Assembly (NCBI RefSeq): GCF_963974425.1
Contig: NZ_CAXBCK010000016.1
Coordinates: 11,935 to 75,934 of the forward strand
Origin: Marixanthomonas sp963974425
GTDB lineage: Bacteria > Bacteroidota > Bacteroidia > Flavobacteriales > Flavobacteriaceae
Direction: 5' to 3'
DNA: 64,000 nt
The notes beneath the pieces are model-generated. The model worked only from the letters and a program-made list of their open reading frames with translations, did not search any database and had not been told where the DNA came from. Both the position numbers and the translations under genes were made by a program. Numbering within the stretch: position 1 is the stretch's first letter; every line of letters begins with the position of its first letter. Below, in pieces: positions 7,356 through 15,915 of this stretch.

Positions 7356-10298
7356 TTACTTACTCAAAAGTAATTTGTGAGAAGTGGAAGCATTTTCAGT
7401 TTGTACATTTACAATGTACATTCCTGCTGCCATTCCACTAAGGTTAATTTGATTCGCTCCAGTTTCGACAGTAGTTTGTTTTACTACTTTCCCAGTAACC
7501 GTTACAATAGTTACCGAAATTTTTCCTGAAACATTATCTGCCACTTCTACAGTGAAAATTCCATTTGTTGGGTTAGGGTAAATAGTACTAGTTGAAATTG
7601 CTTCAACGTTATTCACTCCTAATACTCCGCCACGTTCGTAAGAACCAATATCACGGTTTCCAACTAAACTGAAGTTTCTTTGATCTACAAAAGTATCTGC
7701 TGGATCACCATCGTCTATCCCTTCACTACCCGATAAAAGTTCGTGGGTAAAAGTAAGACCTCCGTTATCCTGCAAAGGACCTAAGTTTGGCGCAATTCCT
7801 TCAATATCATTTGAAGCTTCAGGGAACTCATCATTATCATCATTCCCTATTAAGTTATATCCATTTGAAGAAAAAGAACCTGATACATCTTGACCATTTG
7901 CAGCTGAATTGTTAGCTACAATGGTATTTTTAATAGAAGTTACTGATTCCGCTTCAATTCCGCCACCTTCTCCAACAGCTGTATTTAAGGCTAAGGTTAC
8001 TGCATTAATATCCATTTCATCATTATTATAAACTCCACCACCGTCGGCAGCTGAATCATTTCCTGAAATAGTACTTCTAAGTATAATTGCAGAACCTGAA
8101 TCATTGTTTAATCCACCACCATTATTTGCAGTAGCTGAATTGTTTGAAAGTGTAGAAGCTCTAAACTCAAGCATTCCGCCGTTGTTGTATATTCCTCCCC
8201 CATCTGGAGATGAATTACTAGCTACGGTACTTGTATTAACATTCATTGCTGTTCCACTTTGGTTCCATAATCCACCACCTTCATTGGCAGCTTCATTATT
8301 TAAAATATCACTTTCGTCTATATTGATAATTCCGCTCATTCCAGTTACGTGAATTGCTCCTCCATTTCCTGGGTTAGCAGTTCCGGCTCCTCCATTAACA
8401 TCATTTCCTGTTAATTCAACATCTTCAATTATTAAATTTCCGTCGATGATTTCAATAGCACCACCGGCACGATTTGCAGAGTTGGAATCTAAGATAGACT
8501 CTGTAATGTTTACAGAACCATCTGTACTTAATATTCCTCCACCACTAGCTGAAGTTCCTGTAGCTAGGTTGTTGGTGATTTCAGTTTCATTCATAATGGT
8601 TAAAGTACCTCCATTATTGAAAACTCCTGCACCACCATCGTGTGCTTCATTTCCTTCGGCAGTATTACCATCTATTAAAACGCCATCAAGCGTCATAGTA
8701 CCAACACTGTTCCATAAACCTCCACCTTCTCGGCTTGCTGTATTATTCGTTACAGAACCATCTGTCATTTCAACATTTCCTGGTCCGCTAATGTGTAAAG
8801 CTCCTCCATTACCTGGATTCGATGCGGCACTGTTACCGTCTAAATCAACATTAGTAAGTGTTACTGTATTTCCGGAGACGGAATTTTCTTCAATTCCACC
8901 ACCTGCACGGACTGCAGTGTTTCCAGAAATAGTAGAACTACTTACTGTAAGTGTTCCTAAATTATTAAGGATTCCACCTCCAGAACCAGAAGTTCCGTCC
9001 GCTATATTGTCAGTAATGGTAGCTCCTTGTATATTTAATGTACCTTCATTGTTAAAAATACCACCACCACCTTCATCGGCCATATTACCACTTGCGGTAT
9101 TTCCATCTATTGTAGTTCCGTCTACTGTCATGATTCCACTACCATTCCAAAGACCTCCACCTTCTAAATCGGCAGTGTTATTAGATATAGTGCTATCCAT
9201 AATCATAGAATCTCCCGGGCCGCTAATATGCAACGCTCCACCATTACCTGGATTAGCTGCAGCACTATTACCATCCATATTCACATTAGTTAACATGATA
9301 CTTCCTCCATTAGCGGAATTATGCTCAACACCACCACCTGCACGGCTAGATTCATTGTTAGAAATTTCAGAATCATTTACAGTAAGTGTTCCTTCGTCAT
9401 TAAAAATTCCTCCCCCAGAACCTGATGTTCCATCTGCAATGTTATTAGTAATTGTAGCATCATTTAAAACTTCTAGCGTTCCACCGCTATTATAAATACC
9501 TCCACCACCATCAGTAGCTTCGTCTCCTTCGGCGGAATTTCCATCAACGTTTGTACCGTCCACAGTCATATTTCCTGTACCGTTCCAAAGGCCTCCACCT
9601 TGAAGTTCGGCACTATTTCCATTTACAGTACCACCTGTAATTTCAGCATCACCGGCTCCTGTAATATGTAGTCCACCACCATTTCCGGGGTTTCCTGTCG
9701 CAGGGTTTACCCCCGCATTATTGTTATCAAGATTTACGTTGTTAAGAATGATATTTAGACCATTATTAGAATTATCTTCAATCCCTCCACCGGCACGGTT
9801 GGCCTGGTTTCCTGAAATTTCAGAATCATTTACCGTTAAACTTGCTCCGGTATCAACAAATATTCCACCACCTGAACCTGACGGCCCGTTAGCTTCACTA
9901 TTTGTAATATTTGAATCATTAATAATTAAATCGGCATCGATTATATAAATAGCTCCACCATCTTCTTCTAAACCATTTGTAATTGTTAAATCGTTTAAAG
10001 TCACGGGGCCATCAGTTATATTAAAGACGCGACCATTTTCGTCAGCGTCAATCGTTACACCTATTAATCCTCCTGTAATGGTTAATTCTTTATCTATAAC
10101 AAGCTCACTGTTTAAAGTAACATTCGTTGTTAAAATACCAAATGTAATTTCACCGCCCGCAGGGGTATCAGCGATTTCTTGTCGTAAAGTTCCGTCAGAT
10201 CCATCATCGTCTCCACTCGTTACAAGTTGGGCCGATGATGTGTTTGTGACAAATACCGTCAGTAAAATGACAATAATTGAAGTAAAATAATTTTTCAT
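7356..10298 (-). CDS. T9SS-secreted beta-helix repeat protein (Pmp-like adhesin), 980 aa
   Basis: Signal peptide 1-23 (…TNTSSAQ). Most of the protein (about 50-850) is a right-handed parallel beta-helix with dozens of GGGIxN / xNNTAxxxGGG turns like chlamydial polymorphic outer-membrane protein repeats. A higher-order unit of about 145 residues (from TLTVNDSEIS to the next TLTVSSSTIS) recurs at least three times. A choice-of-anchor-like end (GSEGIDDGDPADTFVDQRNF) precedes a type IX sorting domain (about 905-980) with YPNPTNGIFTVEV, GMYIVNV and a terminal HKLLLSK. Such proteins are exported through the T9SS and attached to or released from the cell surface; a role in adhesion is inference. The GGG-rich repeats create long antisense open frames that are not genes. 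Confidence 0.9.
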   Translation of the reverse strand: MKNYFTSIIVILLTVFVTNTSSAQLVTSGDDDGSDGTLRQEIADTPAGGEITFGILTTNVTLNSELVIDKELTITGGLIGVTIDADENGRVFNITDGPVTLNDLTITNGLEEDGGAIYIIDADLIINDSNITNSEANGPSGSGGGIFVDTGASLTVNDSEISGNQANRAGGGIEDNSNNGLNIILNNVNLDNNNAGVNPATGNPGNGGGLHITGAGDAEITGGTVNGNSAELQGGGLWNGTGNMTVDGTNVDGNSAEGDEATDGGGGIYNSGGTLEVLNDATITNNIADGTSGSGGGIFNDEGTLTVNDSEISNNESSRAGGGVEHNSANGGSIMLTNVNMDGNSAAANPGNGGALHISGPGDSMIMDSTISNNTADLEGGGLWNGSGIMTVDGTTIDGNTASGNMADEGGGGIFNNEGTLNIQGATITDNIADGTSGSGGGILNNLGTLTVSSSTISGNTAVRAGGGIEENSVSGNTVTLTNVDLDGNSAASNPGNGGALHISGPGNVEMTDGSVTNNTASREGGGLWNSVGTMTLDGVLIDGNTAEGNEAHDGGAGVFNNGGTLTIMNETEITNNLATGTSASGGGILSTDGSVNITESILDSNSANRAGGAIEIIDGNLIIEDVELTGNDVNGGAGTANPGNGGAIHVTGMSGIINIDESDILNNEAANEGGGLWNQSGTAMNVNTSTVASNSSPDGGGIYNNGGMLEFRASTLSNNSATANNGGGLNNDSGSAIILRSTISGNDSAADGGGVYNNDEMDINAVTLALNTAVGEGGGIEAESVTSIKNTIVANNSAANGQDVSGSFSSNGYNLIGNDDNDEFPEASNDIEGIAPNLGPLQDNGGLTFTHELLSGSEGIDDGDPADTFVDQRNFSLVGNRDIGSYERGGVLGVNNVEAISTSTIYPNPTNGIFTVEVADNVSGKISVTIVTVTGKVVKQTTVETGANQINLSGMAAGMYIVNVQTENASTSHKLLLSK

Positions 10299-10543
10299 AG
10301 AGTAATTTTTAATTAAACTTATAGTTTCTTAGTAATTACTTACGAAAACAACCGAATGATTGGTTTTTTGATTATCAAGGTTTAACCTTATCTTAACAAG
10401 ATAAAGGAACAGTTGTTAAATACTGAGTGTACAGTATTTTTTTAATTTTTATAATTTAAAATAGAAGAAAAGAGAAGTGATGTTCAGTTTCAAATAAATG
10501 ATAAAATATTACTTGTATATAATAATACGTCTTGTTTATACCA

Positions 10544-11185
10544 TCAATTTTTATCTTCCAACAACGGTACAAACCGGAATTCACCGTATTCATTTTTTTC
10601 AAACTCTTTTTCCGAGGTACGCGTAAAAACAGTCATAATTTGGTTCTTCTCCCCAACTGGAATAACCAACCTACCCCCTACTTTTAACTGTGCCAATAAC
10701 GGATTAGGGACAAAAGGAGCACCGGCGGTAACGACAATACCATCGTAAGGCGCTTCTTCTGGCAAGCCTTTATAACCATCGCCAAATATTAATCGTTTGG
10801 GACGATATCCCAATTTTGGTAAAAAGCGTTTTGTTTTTTTAAACAACTCATTTTGCCGCTCAATAGAGAATACAATAACTCCCATTTCTAACAATGCAGC
10901 GGTTTGATACCCACTTCCCGTGCCTATTTCCAACACTTTATCTCCCTTTGTAACTTCCAAAAGTTCAGTTTGGCGGGCTACGGTATAAGGCTGCGAGATT
11001 GTTTGGTCTGCAGCAATAGGAAATGCTTTATCCACATACGCATGTTCAATAAAACCTGAATCCATAAACAAATGCCTAGGGATCGCATTGATGGCCTCTA
11101 ATACGGATTTATTTTTTATTCCTTTGGCTTTTAAGGTTTCAACCAAACGTTTTCGCATGCCTTTATGGGTGTAGGTATCTTTCAC
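10544..11185 (-). CDS. pcm: Protein-L-isoaspartate O-methyltransferase
   Basis: 213 residues, typical length. Pcm methylates L-isoaspartyl residues in aged proteins using S-adenosylmethionine, starting their repair. Landmarks are DQTISQPYTVA (substrate region), the SAM-binding VLEIGTGSGYQTA motif (glycine loop), a following acidic FSIERQ at strand 2, and the YDGIVVTAGAP / GGRLVIPVG core strands. The gene is monocistronic, leftward, and divergent from the M14 peptidase across a 315-bp region that contains a repeat element. Confidence 0.93.
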   Translation of the reverse strand: MKDTYTHKGMRKRLVETLKAKGIKNKSVLEAINAIPRHLFMDSGFIEHAYVDKAFPIAADQTISQPYTVARQTELLEVTKGDKVLEIGTGSGYQTAALLEMGVIVFSIERQNELFKKTKRFLPKLGYRPKRLIFGDGYKGLPEEAPYDGIVVTAGAPFVPNPLLAQLKVGGRLVIPVGEKNQIMTVFTRTSEKEFEKNEYGEFRFVPLLEDKN

Positions 11186-11500
11186 TTTTAATCGATTTTT
11201 ATTTTTACAAAATAAAGAACTTTTTACATATCAATAGGTCAAAATCGCGCTTATCTTTTTTGGCGAGTGTAAGTTGTTGGAGTATTGGGCTATTGAGTCT
11301 TCGATACTAATTTGTGAGCCCTACTGGTCTCCCAAATTCACTCGGACACCTATTATTTTTTAGCCTTATAGCATCTATTAGAAATGAATAAATATAAAGC
11401 AGTCTCGGCGCCTGAGTGCCCCGACAATAGGAGGGGTTTATCAAAGGCTCATTTTTCCATAAATTCAGCTATCTTTAAAACCTTAAAAAACATCCAATTC
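11186..11500. other. 315-bp divergent intergenic region holding a decayed repeat element
   Basis: Between pcm (left) and the M14 peptidase (right). Most of it (11299-11447) is a degraded copy of the repeat also found at 34606-34740. The last part holds TATCTTTA (11470-11477), one mismatch from the -7 element TAnnTTTG and a possible promoter for the M14 gene. Confidence 0.55.
11299..11447 (+). repeat. Dispersed intergenic repeat, copy A (degraded)
   Basis: It aligns along its length with the reverse complement of 34606-34740. Shared blocks include TTCGATAC at the left end, ATTTGTGA…CCCTA, AATTCACTC, ACACCT, the CTCGGcGCCTGAgTGC block, CGACaATAGGAGGGGT and a right end TATCaAAGGC. The left end TTCGATAC matches the inverted right end GTATCGAA of the other copy. 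No open frame of its own. It overlaps the spurious N-terminal extension of the M14 gene. Confidence 0.75.
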
Positions 11501-13990
11501 ATGACAACCCGTTTTACGCTCCTCTTTTTATTTATTTCAGCTATATCATTCGCACAGCTTCAATCTCCTAATGAGTTTTTAGACTATAAAATCGGCACAC
11601 AGTTTTCACGACATGCAGACGTAGTTAATTACTTTGAACACGTAGCCGAGAACAGCAATATGGTTACCTACCAAACCTATGGTAAAACCAATGAGCGTAG
11701 ATTGCTTACCTACGCTATTGTTTCTTCAGAAGAAAATATCAAGAATATTGAAACCATTAGAACCAATAATCTAAAAAGTATAGGGATCGAATCTGGTTCT
11801 GCAAATCCTGAAAAAGCTATTGTGTGGCTTAGCTACAACGTACATGGTAATGAAGCCTCTAGTACTGAAGCGGCAATAAACACGGTATATAAATTGATTA
11901 CTGAAAAGCAAGATTGGTTAAAAAACACAGTTATAATTATTGACCCATCTGTAAATCCTGATGGACGTGATCGATATGTGAATTGGTACAACCAAGTGAA
12001 GGCAACTCCCTATAATGCCTCGCAAGAAGCCATTGAACATCACGAACCTTGGCCTGGTGGACGCCCCAATCATTATCTTTTTGACTTAAACCGTGACTGG
12101 GCGTGGGCTTCTCAAGTAGAAAGCCGTCAGCGCATTAAACTATACAATCAGTGGATGCCACAGATACACGTAGATTTTCACGAACAAGGCATTAATAACC
12201 CTTATTATTTTGCACCAGCAGCCGAACCATTTCACGAAATTATCACCCCTTTTCAACGGGATTTTCAAACGCAGATTGGTAAAAACCACGCTAAATATTT
12301 TGACAAAGAAGGTTGGCTGTTTTTTACCCGCGAGCGATTCGACTTATTATATCCTAGTTATGGGGACACCTACCCTATTTACATGGGAGCCATTGGGATG
12401 ACGTATGAGCAGGCCGGTCACGGATTTGCAGGTTTGGGCATTAATACCGACGAAGGATTTGAGCTTACCTTAGAAGATCGTGTGGCCCACCATACCACTA
12501 CAGGACTTTCTACCATAGAAGTAGCATCTAAGAATGCAACTACATTAACTTCAGAATTCAAGAAGTTTTTCACCAATACCAATTTAAAATACAAAAGCTA
12601 TGTGCTAACCGGAAAGCCAGATAACATTCATGTATTGACTGAATTATTAGAAATGCATCAAATACAGTACGGCTATACCAATAGTGGAACGGTTACAGGC
12701 TATAGTTACGCCGAAGCCAAATCAGGCTCTATGAAGGCTGAGAATGCCCTAGTAATAAGCACCAACCAACCGAAAGGAAAAATGGTGCAGGTTTTATTTG
12801 AACCTAAAACAAAACTTTCCACTCCCGTTACCTATGATATTACTGCGTGGAGCCTTCCCTATGCGTATGGATTAGATGCCGTAGCGAGCACCTCATTGGT
12901 TTCGGCTAACGGCAACCCAAATGCCACTTTTAAAACCAATACAGCAGTTTCAAACGCGGCAGGTTATATTGCTAAATGGAACAGTATGTACGACGCTACT
13001 TTTTTAGCAGATTTATTAAAACATGACATTCGGGTGCGTTTTTCTGAAAAGAAATTAAGCTTTAATGGAACTACTTTTGACCGTGGAAGTTTAGTAATTA
13101 CGAGAAGTGACAACAAAAAAAATAAAGACTTTGATAAAACTGTAACCGAGCTCGCTAACAAACACAAACGTAAATTGTACGCTTCAAATACCAGTTTTGC
13201 CGATACGATGACCGACTTTGGTTCGCCCGATATTAAACTCGTGAACAAGCAACGTATTGCCGTTTTGCGAGGAGAAGGTACGTCTTCGTTAAGTTATGGT
13301 GCTATTTGGCACTTTTTTGAAAAGCAATTGGAATATCCAATCACTTCAATTAACACCGATGATTTTGAGGACATCAACCTACGGAATTATGATGTACTCG
13401 TGATGCCCGACGGGTGGTATAACGATATTCTGGATAATGATACTTTTAATAATATAAAAGATTGGGTACGCAGCGGCGGGAAAGTGATTGCTATTGGTGA
13501 TGCCGTAGATAGCTTTGAAGGAAAAGATGATTTTGCCTTACAATTAAATAAAGACGAAACAAAACAAGAAGGTACCGATTCAACTAAAAGCAATAACCTG
13601 ACTCCTTATGACCAACAAGAGCAGGAAAGCACAAAAGACATGATTACCGGAAGTATTTTTAAGGTAACCATGGACCCTTCACACCCAATGGCTTTTGGGT
13701 ACGACGACACTTATTTCAGTTTAAAATTAGGGAACACCTCCTATCGCTTTTTAGATTCTGGGTATAATATTGGGTATATAAAAGGAGAAGCAGAAAACGT
13801 TTCCGGGTTTGCCGGTGAAGATGCCAAAAAGGGTTTAACCAACTCTTTGGTGTTTGGCGAAGACCGTTTAGGGCAAGGTTCGGTAATCTATTTGGTAGAT
13901 GATGTGTTGTTCCGTTCGTTTTGGCAAAACGGAAAACTACTCTTTGTTAACAGCTTGTTTTTTGTAAATAATAATGCGTTTACACTGTAA
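11501..13990 (+). CDS. Secreted M14 family zinc carboxypeptidase, 829 aa
   Basis: From the ATG at 11501 the protein begins MTTRFTLLFLFISAISFAQ, a clean signal peptide; the open frame extends upstream to 11384, but that part lies in a repeat element and would bury the signal peptide, so it is rejected. The M14 domain (about 25-350) shows the zinc ligands in NVHGNEAS (HxxE) and a later His in QIHVDFHEQG, substrate-binding residues around NPDGRDRY and a TYEQAGHG glutamate region. The C-terminal third (from IAVLRGEG…, with VLVMPDGWY and GGKVIAIGDAV) looks like a class I glutamine-amidotransferase-like domain, as in other large Bacteroidota M14 proteins. Likely a periplasmic or secreted peptidase feeding on peptides. 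Confidence 0.88.
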   Translation: MTTRFTLLFLFISAISFAQLQSPNEFLDYKIGTQFSRHADVVNYFEHVAENSNMVTYQTYGKTNERRLLTYAIVSSEENIKNIETIRTNNLKSIGIESGSANPEKAIVWLSYNVHGNEASSTEAAINTVYKLITEKQDWLKNTVIIIDPSVNPDGRDRYVNWYNQVKATPYNASQEAIEHHEPWPGGRPNHYLFDLNRDWAWASQVESRQRIKLYNQWMPQIHVDFHEQGINNPYYFAPAAEPFHEIITPFQRDFQTQIGKNHAKYFDKEGWLFFTRERFDLLYPSYGDTYPIYMGAIGMTYEQAGHGFAGLGINTDEGFELTLEDRVAHHTTTGLSTIEVASKNATTLTSEFKKFFTNTNLKYKSYVLTGKPDNIHVLTELLEMHQIQYGYTNSGTVTGYSYAEAKSGSMKAENALVISTNQPKGKMVQVLFEPKTKLSTPVTYDITAWSLPYAYGLDAVASTSLVSANGNPNATFKTNTAVSNAAGYIAKWNSMYDATFLADLLKHDIRVRFSEKKLSFNGTTFDRGSLVITRSDNKKNKDFDKTVTELANKHKRKLYASNTSFADTMTDFGSPDIKLVNKQRIAVLRGEGTSSLSYGAIWHFFEKQLEYPITSINTDDFEDINLRNYDVLVMPDGWYNDILDNDTFNNIKDWVRSGGKVIAIGDAVDSFEGKDDFALQLNKDETKQEGTDSTKSNNLTPYDQQEQESTKDMITGSIFKVTMDPSHPMAFGYDDTYFSLKLGNTSYRFLDSGYNIGYIKGEAENVSGFAGEDAKKGLTNSLVFGEDRLGQGSVIYLVDDVLFRSFWQNGKLLFVNSLFFVNNNAFTL

Positions 13991-14065
13991 ACCAAATTCT
14001 TAAAATAGTGTAAAACAGCCTTTAAAAGTATGCGCTTTATAGTACCTTCGGAAAAAAGAGACATT

Positions 14066-14869
14066 ATGAAACGTATATTTTTACTTACCCTAACAGTGCT
14101 ATTTTTTACAGCCTGTAATAATTCAGAAAAAAAGAAAACGGAAGAAGCTCCTATGACTGCGGAAATGGAACAACCTGAAACGATGGATGAACCTGCTTCC
14201 GAAGATTTTATAGACATCACCCCTATTGAGCATGCCACGATGGTATTGCAATGGGACGATACGGTGCTGTATGTAGATCCCGTAGGTGGTGCCGAAGCTT
14301 TTGAAGGCCAACCAGAACCTGATATGATCTTGGTGACTGATATTCATGGTGACCATATGAATATAGAAACTATACAAGCAGTAGCAACCGAGAATACAAT
14401 AGTTATCGCGCCACAAGCTGTGAACGAGAAACTACCAAAAGCATTACAAGATAAGGTGCAAGTAATGAATAATGGAGAGAGTGCCATCCATAGCGATATT
14501 GCTATTGAGGCAATGCCAATGTATAACCTTCGCGAAGAAGCACTGAAATTTCACAAAAAAGGACGTGGTAATGGCTATATACTTGAAAAAGATGACAAAC
14601 GCGTGTATATTTCCGGAGACACAGAAGACATTCCAGAAATGCGCAACCTAAGCAATATTGACATTGCCTTTGTGTGTATGAATTTACCTTACACCATGCC
14701 AGTTGACAAAGCCGCTGAAGCGGTGTTGGCTTTTAAACCCAACGTTGTGTATCCTTACCACTTTAGAGGGACAGAAGGTTTAAGCAATGTGAGCAAGTTT
14801 AAAGACTTAGTAAATAAAGGAGATGCCTCCATTACCGTAACCCAATTAGATTGGTACCCTAATCAATAA
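14066..14869 (+). CDS. MBL-fold metallohydrolase lipoprotein
   Basis: Using the ATG at 14066 (the frame is open from 14030) the protein starts MKRIFLLTLTVLFFTAC, a signal peptide with lipobox Cys17, followed by an acidic linker rich in Glu, Met and Pro. The rest is a 220-residue metallo-beta-lactamase fold of the UlaG/UPF0173 kind: strands VLYVDPVGG, metal motif TDIHGDHM, ISGDTEDIPE with a metal-binding Asp, and a late YPYHFRG histidine. Cytoplasmic relatives hydrolyse phosphate esters or lactones; an exported lipoprotein form implies a periplasmic substrate, unknown. TACCTTCG at 14043-14050 is one mismatch from the -7 consensus. Confidence 0.82.
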   Translation: MKRIFLLTLTVLFFTACNNSEKKKTEEAPMTAEMEQPETMDEPASEDFIDITPIEHATMVLQWDDTVLYVDPVGGAEAFEGQPEPDMILVTDIHGDHMNIETIQAVATENTIVIAPQAVNEKLPKALQDKVQVMNNGESAIHSDIAIEAMPMYNLREEALKFHKKGRGNGYILEKDDKRVYISGDTEDIPEMRNLSNIDIAFVCMNLPYTMPVDKAAEAVLAFKPNVVYPYHFRGTEGLSNVSKFKDLVNKGDASITVTQLDWYPNQ

Positions 14870-14887
14870 AAAATAGACTCGTTTTAT

Positions 14888-14919
14888 ATCAAAACCATTA
14901 CTTTCGTGATGGTTTTGAT
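14888..14919. promoter_or_regulatory. Perfect 11-bp inverted repeat, candidate operator of the XRE regulator
   Basis: ATCAAAACCAT (14888-14898) and ATGGTTTTGAT (14909-14919) are exact inverted repeats with a 10-bp spacer, 10 bp before the regulator's ATG. A TACTTTCG (promoter-like) lies in the spacer. No T-run follows, so a terminator for the upstream MBL gene is less likely than a binding site for the dimeric HTH protein encoded next to it. Confidence 0.5.
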
Positions 14920-14929
14920 ATTTTAAACA

Positions 14930-15469
14930 ATGGCCAAACTAACACAATACCGAGAACAACAAAACTTGACCCAAGAGGAATTAGCTGAAAAAGCTGGAGT
15001 TTCGGTACGCACCATTCAACGTATAGAGGCTGGTGCCACCCCAAAAGGCTATACCTTAAAAACACTCGCCTCGGTATTGGGAATACCCGAAACATCCTTA
15101 CAGAAAGATCCTCCTAAACAAAACCTCCCTACCCCACATTTGGTTAAAATCATCAACCTTTCGTCCTTGGCATTTTTTATTCTTCCCTTCGGGAATATTA
15201 TCGTGCCGCTTGTTATTATGTACCTTAAAAAAGAGGTGAATACGCTTACCAAACAACTTGTTTCTATTCAAATACTGTGGACGATTATAGTATGCTTATT
15301 GATGATTGCCAGTCCGTTTCTTATCGACTGGCTTTCGTTCCCCAAACAAAGTATTATTTTTATACTGTTGGGTGCGATGGTTGTCAATCTTATCATTATC
15401 CTTCTACAAGCAAGGGAAATCCACACCCATAACAAACTCTACTGCAAGTTGCCCTTCAGCTTTTTATAG
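14930..15469 (+). CDS. XRE-family HTH regulator with membrane helices, 179 aa
   Basis: Residues about 4-58 form a Cro/CI-type helix-turn-helix (LTQEELAEKAGVSVRTIQRIEAG). After a proline-rich linker, three or four hydrophobic segments follow (about 75-100, 110-135, 142-162), so the protein is a membrane-tethered DNA-binding protein, an arrangement seen in many flavobacterial small regulators with DUF4870-like tails. Its target is unknown. An exact inverted repeat at 14888-14919 directly before the start suggests autoregulation. The next gene, an HExxH membrane protein, is 446 bp away beyond a long inverted repeat, so co-transcription is doubtful. Confidence 0.8.
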   Translation: MAKLTQYREQQNLTQEELAEKAGVSVRTIQRIEAGATPKGYTLKTLASVLGIPETSLQKDPPKQNLPTPHLVKIINLSSLAFFILPFGNIIVPLVIMYLKKEVNTLTKQLVSIQILWTIIVCLLMIASPFLIDWLSFPKQSIIFILLGAMVVNLIIILLQAREIHTHNKLYCKLPFSFL

Positions 15470-15915
15470 TCCTATCAAGATAATGTCGGGTTATTGTCGG
15501 GTAGTTTTTCAATTGTTTTTCTGAAATTTTAATGAATATTGCTCTATAGCCTCCTTAACGTTTTTAAAATAAACTTCCATAGCCATTATTTAAGAAGGCT
15601 TGGAAGTTTTTTTAAAACTTTGGGAATATTATTTTGAAAGGCCTTTTTTGGCCTATCAAAACTTTATCGTAAAATTTGAAGTGAAGATTCCGTAAAATTT
15701 TAGGCTGTTTGAACCAGCCAAAATAGTCTCCAAAGCACTGTTTTTAATGGTGAGTTCCTAAAATTTAGAAATCGAGCAAAAAATTTAGATAAAGTTTCGT
15801 AAGCCTAGATTTTTTTGGTTCGTTTTTTCATCAATGGAAAAAATGAACAAGTTACATATCTAGGACAGGATTGATTATTGTCCTTCAGTTTAATCATAAC
15901 CACTACCCATACCCT
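15470..15915. other. 446-bp intergenic region dominated by a long inverted repeat
   Basis: No credible gene. It holds a direct repeat TGTCGGGTTA/TTGTCGGGTA (about 15483-15502), a small hairpin AGGCC-TTTTTT-GGCCT (15639-15654), the long inverted repeat 15650-15808 and a hairpin GTTCGTTTTTTC/GAAAAAATGAAC (15818-15848). Confidence 0.6.
15650..15808. repeat. Long imperfect inverted repeat (MITE-like or large RNA hairpin)
   Basis: The left arm (15650-15705) contains GGCCTAtc, AACTTTATC, TAAAATTTG, GATT and AAAATTTTAGG. The right arm (15758-15808), read on the opposite strand, gives TAGGCTTAcg, AACTTTATC, TAAATTTTTTG, GATT and AAATTTTAGG in the same order. The roughly 50-bp centre has a further small stem GGCTG/CAGCC. 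No coding capacity. It could be a non-autonomous mobile element or a structured RNA. Confidence 0.7.

Noticed and set aside
8446..9495. Long open frame (349 codons) on the plus strand inside the adhesin gene
   Set aside because: Antisense to GGG-rich repeats, giving a Pro/Leu-rich translation with no domain; a repeat artefact. The same holds for the frames at 8104, 9721 and 10078.
7356..10298. Tandem repeats in the adhesin and the 549-bp duplication as a CRISPR array
   Set aside because: Both lie inside long open frames with domain structure and lack uniform repeat-spacer units; no cas gene is present.
11384..11500. N-terminal extension of the M14 peptidase
   Set aside because: It lies in a repeat element, and the extra residues precede and would hide a clean signal peptide starting at 11501.
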